A DNA stretch of 64,000 nucleotides, from contig NZ_CP108100.1 of the NCBI RefSeq assembly GCF_036195045.1, positions 7,874,001 through 7,938,000 of the forward strand, written 5' to 3'. Within the stretch, counting starts at the first letter, position 1. Every line of letters starts with the position of its first letter. Positions 60,597 through 64,000 of this stretch are shown here, one piece after another. Position numbers and translations under genes: made by a program. Source of the DNA: Streptomyces sp. NBC_00236. Its GTDB lineage: Bacteria > Actinomycetota > Actinomycetes > Streptomycetales > Streptomycetaceae. The notes below the pieces were generated by a model. It had not been told where the DNA came from, searched no databases, and saw only the letters and a list, made by a program, of their open reading frames with translations.

Positions 60597-61711
60597 TCTG
60601 CGAGGCGTGTGGCCACCGGAATGCGCCGGGGCGCGAGTTCTGCGCTTCCTGCGAGGCGTTCCTGGCGTGGGAGCCGGAGAGCGCGGGCGAGGCCGGACCG
60701 GGGCCACGGGCGGCCGGACAGCCGGAGCCCGTGACGCCCGCCCCCGGCCGGGACTCGGACCCTGTTCTGCCCCTCGTCCCGCCCCCGGCGCCGGCGCCCG
60801 GTCCCGTACGCATGCCCACCGCACCGCCCACCGCTCCGGCTGCCCCGCCGCAGCCGACGGCGGCAGCGGCTCCCCGGCGCCCCGGGGACGCGTTGGACGG
60901 GCCGGCCCCCGGCCCCGATGCCTGGGCGCCCGGCCCGGAGCCCGCTGCCCCCGCACCGCCGGGACCGGTGGCGGGCGCACCGGTGGTGTGCCCCAACTGC
61001 CGCGCGGAGAACGCGCCGGAACGCACGCTGTGCGTGCGGTGCGCTCTGCTCCTCGACCCGGGGCCGCCCCCCGCCCTCCGCCCGCCGTGGTGGCGCCGCA
61101 TTCTTCGGCGGGGGCCGGGGAAGAGCCGCGCCGCTGGTACACGGCCACGGCGCGGGCGGCGCAGGCCGAGGTTCGCGCTGCCGGTCGTGCTGCTTCTGCT
61201 GGCGGTCGGGATCTGGTTCGCGCTGCCGCACCTGTCCGGTCTGCTCGGCTTCGCCAAGGAGGAGACCGGGGCCCCGGAAGCGGTCGTGCCGTCCGCGTTC
61301 CGGAGCTCCGGCTCCGCTCCGGGACATCCGGTGACGGCGGCCTTCGACGGGTTCAACAACCGGTACTGGGCCCCGCGGGAGAGCGGTGACGGAGCCGGTG
61401 AGTACCTGGACTGCTCGTTCACCCAGCCCGTCCGGCTGCTGAAGATGGTGGTGTTCTCCGGGACTTCGGCGCGGAAGGACGAATTCCTCACGCAGGCCAG
61501 GCCCGCCCGCATCACCGTGGTCCTGACCTCGAAGGACGGCAAGGAGAGCAGGCGGACGGTCCGGCTGGCCGACGAGCCGGGCCAGCAGACGTTCGACGTA
61601 CGGGGATCGGACACGGTCGCCGTACGGCTCACGGTCGACTCCGCGTACGGCACGGGCAAGGGGCGCCGGGTGGCCGTCGCGGAGGTCGAGTTCTTCGGAC
61701 ACCGGTCCTGA
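60593..61711 (+). CDS. Zinc-ribbon membrane protein with C-terminal discoidin-like domain
   Basis: 372 residues. Two CxxC-x(n)-CxxC ribbons (about 3-20: CEACGHRNAPGREFCASC; about 137-154: CPNCRAENAPERTLCVRC) are separated by a Pro/Ala-rich linker. A single transmembrane helix (about 196-216) follows, then a C-terminal beta domain of the discoidin/F5-8C-like type (about 245-372; HPVTAAFDGFNNRYWAPRES, GEYLDCSFTQPVRLLKMVVFSG). So a cytoplasmic zinc head and an outside domain are expected. It ends the eCIS operon and is translationally coupled to it; a membrane anchor or docking partner of the particle is an inference. Confidence 0.82.
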   Translation: MICEACGHRNAPGREFCASCEAFLAWEPESAGEAGPGPRAAGQPEPVTPAPGRDSDPVLPLVPPPAPAPGPVRMPTAPPTAPAAPPQPTAAAAPRRPGDALDGPAPGPDAWAPGPEPAAPAPPGPVAGAPVVCPNCRAENAPERTLCVRCALLLDPGPPPALRPPWWRRILRRGPGKSRAAGTRPRRGRRRPRFALPVVLLLLAVGIWFALPHLSGLLGFAKEETGAPEAVVPSAFRSSGSAPGHPVTAAFDGFNNRYWAPRESGDGAGEYLDCSFTQPVRLLKMVVFSGTSARKDEFLTQARPARITVVLTSKDGKESRRTVRLADEPGQQTFDVRGSDTVAVRLTVDSAYGTGKGRRVAVAEVEFFGHRS

Positions 61712-61778
61712 CACGCTCCCGGAGTCCGCGCGACGGCCGGGGGCCCGCTGCGCACGCCGTCGGTTCGGGCCCGCCCCT

Positions 61779-62966
61779 TCAGTGGCGGGTACTGAGCGGT
61801 TGCCGGACCAGACGGCACAGCCGCAGGAGCATCTCGTCGTCGCCGAAGCCGCCCGCCTTGATCAGGACGGGGAGGGACGACGAGCCGAGCGGGGTTCCGC
61901 GGGCGACGCCGGGTTCGGGCTCGTCGAGCAGATCGATGCCGTTGATGCCGAGGGCCTGGAACACGCCCGCGGCGGTCTCTCCGCCGGTGACGACGAGTGC
62001 GTCGGCCAGACGCTCAGCGGCGAGTGTCCGCACGACCGAGGCGAGGGAACGGGCGAGCTCACGCGCGGTGTGCGGTGCATGACGTTCATCGGGTGTCTGC
62101 ACCGTGAGGACGGGTGCGGCCAGGGCGCGCAGGGCCTCCACCGCCGGGGCGGGATCCTTGCCGACGGTGACCCCCCGGACGTCGGTTCGGGCGCGGAGCG
62201 CGGCCAGTTGTCGCCGGGTCGCCGGATGAGCACTGCCGACGACGACGAGTGGACGGCGGGCCGGTGCGGGTGCGGGCGGAACCGGTCCGTCCTCGCGCGC
62301 GCATCGTCGGGCCAGGGCGGCCGCCAGTCCGGGCGAGCCGACCCACAGGACGTCGTCGAGGTGGGGGACCGCTGCGACCAGGCGGCCGAGGTCGCCGTCC
62401 GTCGCGGCGGAGCAGACGATCAGAGCGCCTCGGCCGATGAGGCCGGGCAGTTCGGCCGCCCCGTCCGGTCCGACCGCGACGGCGTCCGGGAACACGGTCA
62501 TCAGGTCCGCACACCGCACCGGATGAACGGGGTCGCGGGCGAACTCGCTCTCGTGGACCGGTACGCCCCGCACGTACTGGACAGCCTCGACCGTCACCCG
62601 GCCCTCCGCGGGAAAGGCGGGAGCGAGGATGACGGCCCGCCGCCGCGATCCCGCCCATGCGGCCCGCAGCTCCGCCGCGACATGGCCGCGCAGGGTCGAA
62701 TCCACCGTCTTGAAGAGGAGCACGGACCCGGCGAACCGGCGGGCGGCCCGGCCCGTGCGTGCGGCGGCGGCGTCCTCGTCCAGCAGCCGGGTCCCGAGAT
62801 CGACCGCGGTCACGCCCGTGCGGGGCGGGAGTTCCGCCGCCGGGGTGGACATGAGGATCCGTGCCCCGTGGCCGCTCCGGCGGAAGGGCGCGGCTCCGTC
62901 CCCGGCACTGGTGAGGTCGTCCGCGAGGATGACGAAACCCTGCCGGGCGTCCTTGCCGGATGTCAT
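61779..62966 (-). CDS. Four-carbon acid sugar kinase family protein (OtnK-like)
   Basis: 395 residues. N-terminal segment ILADDLTSAGDGAAPFRRSG is the DUF1537-N signature, FKTVDSTLRGHVAAEL follows, and the C-terminal nucleotide-binding part has VVVGSAHPATRRQL and LVVTGGETAAGVFQALGI. These enzymes phosphorylate four-carbon sugar acids (erythronate, threonate). Start ATG at 62966 with GGAGAGG upstream; another ATG at 62993 is possible. No other pathway genes are nearby. Confidence 0.88.
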   Translation of the reverse strand: MTSGKDARQGFVILADDLTSAGDGAAPFRRSGHGARILMSTPAAELPPRTGVTAVDLGTRLLDEDAAAARTGRAARRFAGSVLLFKTVDSTLRGHVAAELRAAWAGSRRRAVILAPAFPAEGRVTVEAVQYVRGVPVHESEFARDPVHPVRCADLMTVFPDAVAVGPDGAAELPGLIGRGALIVCSAATDGDLGRLVAAVPHLDDVLWVGSPGLAAALARRCAREDGPVPPAPAPARRPLVVVGSAHPATRRQLAALRARTDVRGVTVGKDPAPAVEALRALAAPVLTVQTPDERHAPHTARELARSLASVVRTLAAERLADALVVTGGETAAGVFQALGINGIDLLDEPEPGVARGTPLGSSSLPVLIKAGGFGDDEMLLRLCRLVRQPLSTRH

Positions 62967-63167
62967 GCCGTGCCTCTCCGTCGAACCAGTCATCGGTGAA
63001 CAGGCCCATGGTCGACGACATCACGGACGCAGGACAAACGGTTCGCTCATCGCCCCGGCCGCCCGATCCGGCGGGACCCGTACCGGACGTCACAGTCCGC
63101 CGGTGCCGCGGTGCGCGAGCCGGACCCGGCTTGCGGCCGCGCGGGGATCACGGCAGGGTGCGGAGGT

Positions 63168-63620
63168 GTGGCCACTCTCCTGATCGTGCATCACACGCCC
63201 TCGCCGAACTGCCAGGCACTGTTCGAAGCCGTCGTCTCCGGTGCGACGACCGACGGGATCGAGGGCGTCAGGGTCGAGCGCCGGGCAGCGCTTGCCGCGA
63301 CGGCCTCCGACGTACTCGCAGCCGACGGCATTCTGCTCGGCACCCCGGCGAACCTCGGCTATATGTCCGGCGCCCTCAAGCACTTCTTCGACCAGATCTA
63401 CTATCCCTGCCTGGACGCGACGCGTGGCCGCCCCTTCGGGTACTACGTGCACGGCGGCAACGACGTCACCGGCGCTGTCCGGGCCATCGAGTCGATCACG
63501 ACCGGTCTCGGATGGCGCCGCGCGACCGACGCCGTGACGGTCACGGGAGAACCCGCCAAGGCCGACACCGAGGCGTGCTGGGAGCTGGGGGCGACCCTCG
63601 CCGCCGGCCTGACGGACTGA
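63168..63620 (+). CDS. Flavodoxin-like NAD(P)H-dependent reductase
   Basis: 150 residues. TLLIVHHTPSPNCQALFEAVVSGA and GILLGTPANLGYMSGALKHFFDQIYYPC match the flavodoxin-like/NADPH-dependent FMN reductase fold with FMN-binding loops. The GTG at 63168 fits the fold start; a GTG at 63111 adds 19 poorly conserved residues. It is divergent from the sugar acid kinase gene. Physiological partner unknown. Confidence 0.82.
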   Translation: MATLLIVHHTPSPNCQALFEAVVSGATTDGIEGVRVERRAALAATASDVLAADGILLGTPANLGYMSGALKHFFDQIYYPCLDATRGRPFGYYVHGGNDVTGAVRAIESITTGLGWRRATDAVTVTGEPAKADTEACWELGATLAAGLTD

Positions 63621-63771
63621 TCCGTCGCAGGCGTCAGAGGATGTGAGCGAATCACGCCGCACGCGGAATGCCCGGTGCCGCCGTGGTGTTGTGGCTCACG
63701 GCAAGGTGCGTACGGCCATGATCTGCAGGGCATTGCGTGGCGCCGCCCGCGCGCGTAGCGTTCCGGAGACA

Positions 63772-63897
63772 GGTCATGAGTGTCAGCGTCAGGCCCTGGC
63801 CTGCTGACCGGCAACCCTCCCGCGCGGTGGGGTGCTCCAGGTGACGACCAGGCGGGGCCCGTCCGGGTTCCGCAAGCGCGAGGCCTCCGGGCCCGCC
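63772..63897 (+). ncRNA. SAM-IV riboswitch
   Basis: The core 63772-63849 contains GGTCATGAG, then CAGCGTCAGGCCCTGGCCTG-type stem, CTGACCGGCAACCCTCC, GGTGGGGTGCTCCAGGTGA and GACC, the ordered conserved blocks of the actinobacterial SAM-IV S-adenosylmethionine aptamer. The end pairs with the start (GGTC with GACC). A further hairpin, 63851-63860 with 63888-63897, follows and may be the expression platform ahead of the ribosome site at 63911. It should repress a methionine or sulphur gene beyond the window when SAM is abundant. Confidence 0.8.
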
Positions 63898-63923
63898 GAG
63901 CCGGCAGAGCGGAGGCGACGGTC

Positions 63924-64000
63924 ATGCCAGCGGTGACCTGCCCGCTCGTCAGGGTGCTCGCGCCACGGCGCCGCGTCCACCTCTACTCCCGGCCCCACAT
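63924..64000 (+). CDS. Partial reading frame downstream of the riboswitch
   Basis: Begins ATG at 63924 after GGAGG (63911-63915) and runs open to the window end: MPAVTCPLVRVLAPRRRVHL and a few more residues. The Arg-rich start resembles short Streptomyces leader peptides rather than a typical methionine enzyme. It could be a leader peptide or the start of the regulated gene; only 25 codons are visible. Confidence 0.35.
   Translation, partial: MPAVTCPLVRVLAPRRRVHLYSRPH

Overview
The window is high-GC actinobacterial DNA, almost certainly Streptomyces. The signs are GC-rich third codon positions, frequent GTG starts and GTGA/ATGA gene overlaps, CebR/CelR-type operators, TerD, DUF4157 and contractile-injection genes in the Streptomyces style, a rare TTA codon in a regulator, and a SAM-IV-type riboswitch. 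No tRNA, rRNA, CRISPR array or intact insertion sequence was seen.

Left part (1-30069). A cellulose-use module comes first: an AA10 lytic polysaccharide monooxygenase (cut by the window edge), a CelR/CebR-like LacI repressor and a CBM2-GH5 cellulase. Four copies of a GGGAGCGCTCCC palindrome lie in front of the two enzymes. Next are regulators and small enzymes (AraC, methyltransferase/MocR pair, beta-lactamase-fold hydrolase). A six-gene minus-strand operon (8449-14562) follows, whose products fit meta-cleavage catabolism of a hydroxylated aromatic ring, with an unassigned 21-bp palindrome in its promoter region. After that come a TerD-family gene, a tetR-MFS efflux pair with a double operator, a decayed segment (frameshifted DUF1905 gene and 5'-truncated ABC ATPase), an ABC exporter, a TrmB/LuxR regulator, an aminopeptidase P, a GlxA-type regulator, GAPDH, a secreted NEW3 protein with a GH109-like enzyme, an NTF2-like protein and an MmyB-like regulator.

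Central and right part (30305-61711). This is an extracellular contractile injection system (eCIS) locus. The left block holds a DUF4157 protein with HELTH zincin motif, a single-pass membrane protein with Ig-like domains, a LuxR-type regulator with a TTA (bldA) codon, a secreted VWA/HYR protein, the DUF4255 cap protein and the AAA ATPase. A roughly 6-kb island of unrelated redox genes with two TetR regulators (38969-44874) interrupts the locus. The right block holds, on the minus strand, a 1210-residue effector-like protein ending in a nuclease-like domain with a small immunity-like gene directly downstream. On the plus strand it holds sheath, tube, small assembly proteins, a repeat-rich QR-motif protein, second tube protein, LysM protein, spike, PAAR tip, gp25, baseplate J, tail protein I-like and a zinc-ribbon membrane protein.

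Right end (61779-64000). A four-carbon acid sugar kinase, a flavodoxin-like reductase and a SAM-IV riboswitch whose regulated gene runs off the window.

The most interesting signals are the eCIS effector/immunity-like pair, the LQR-GNAA motif shared by the candidate cargo proteins, the TTA codon in the cluster regulator, and a 262-bp nested inverted repeat inside the locus. Functions are inferred from recognisable motifs in the translated sequence; no database search was run.
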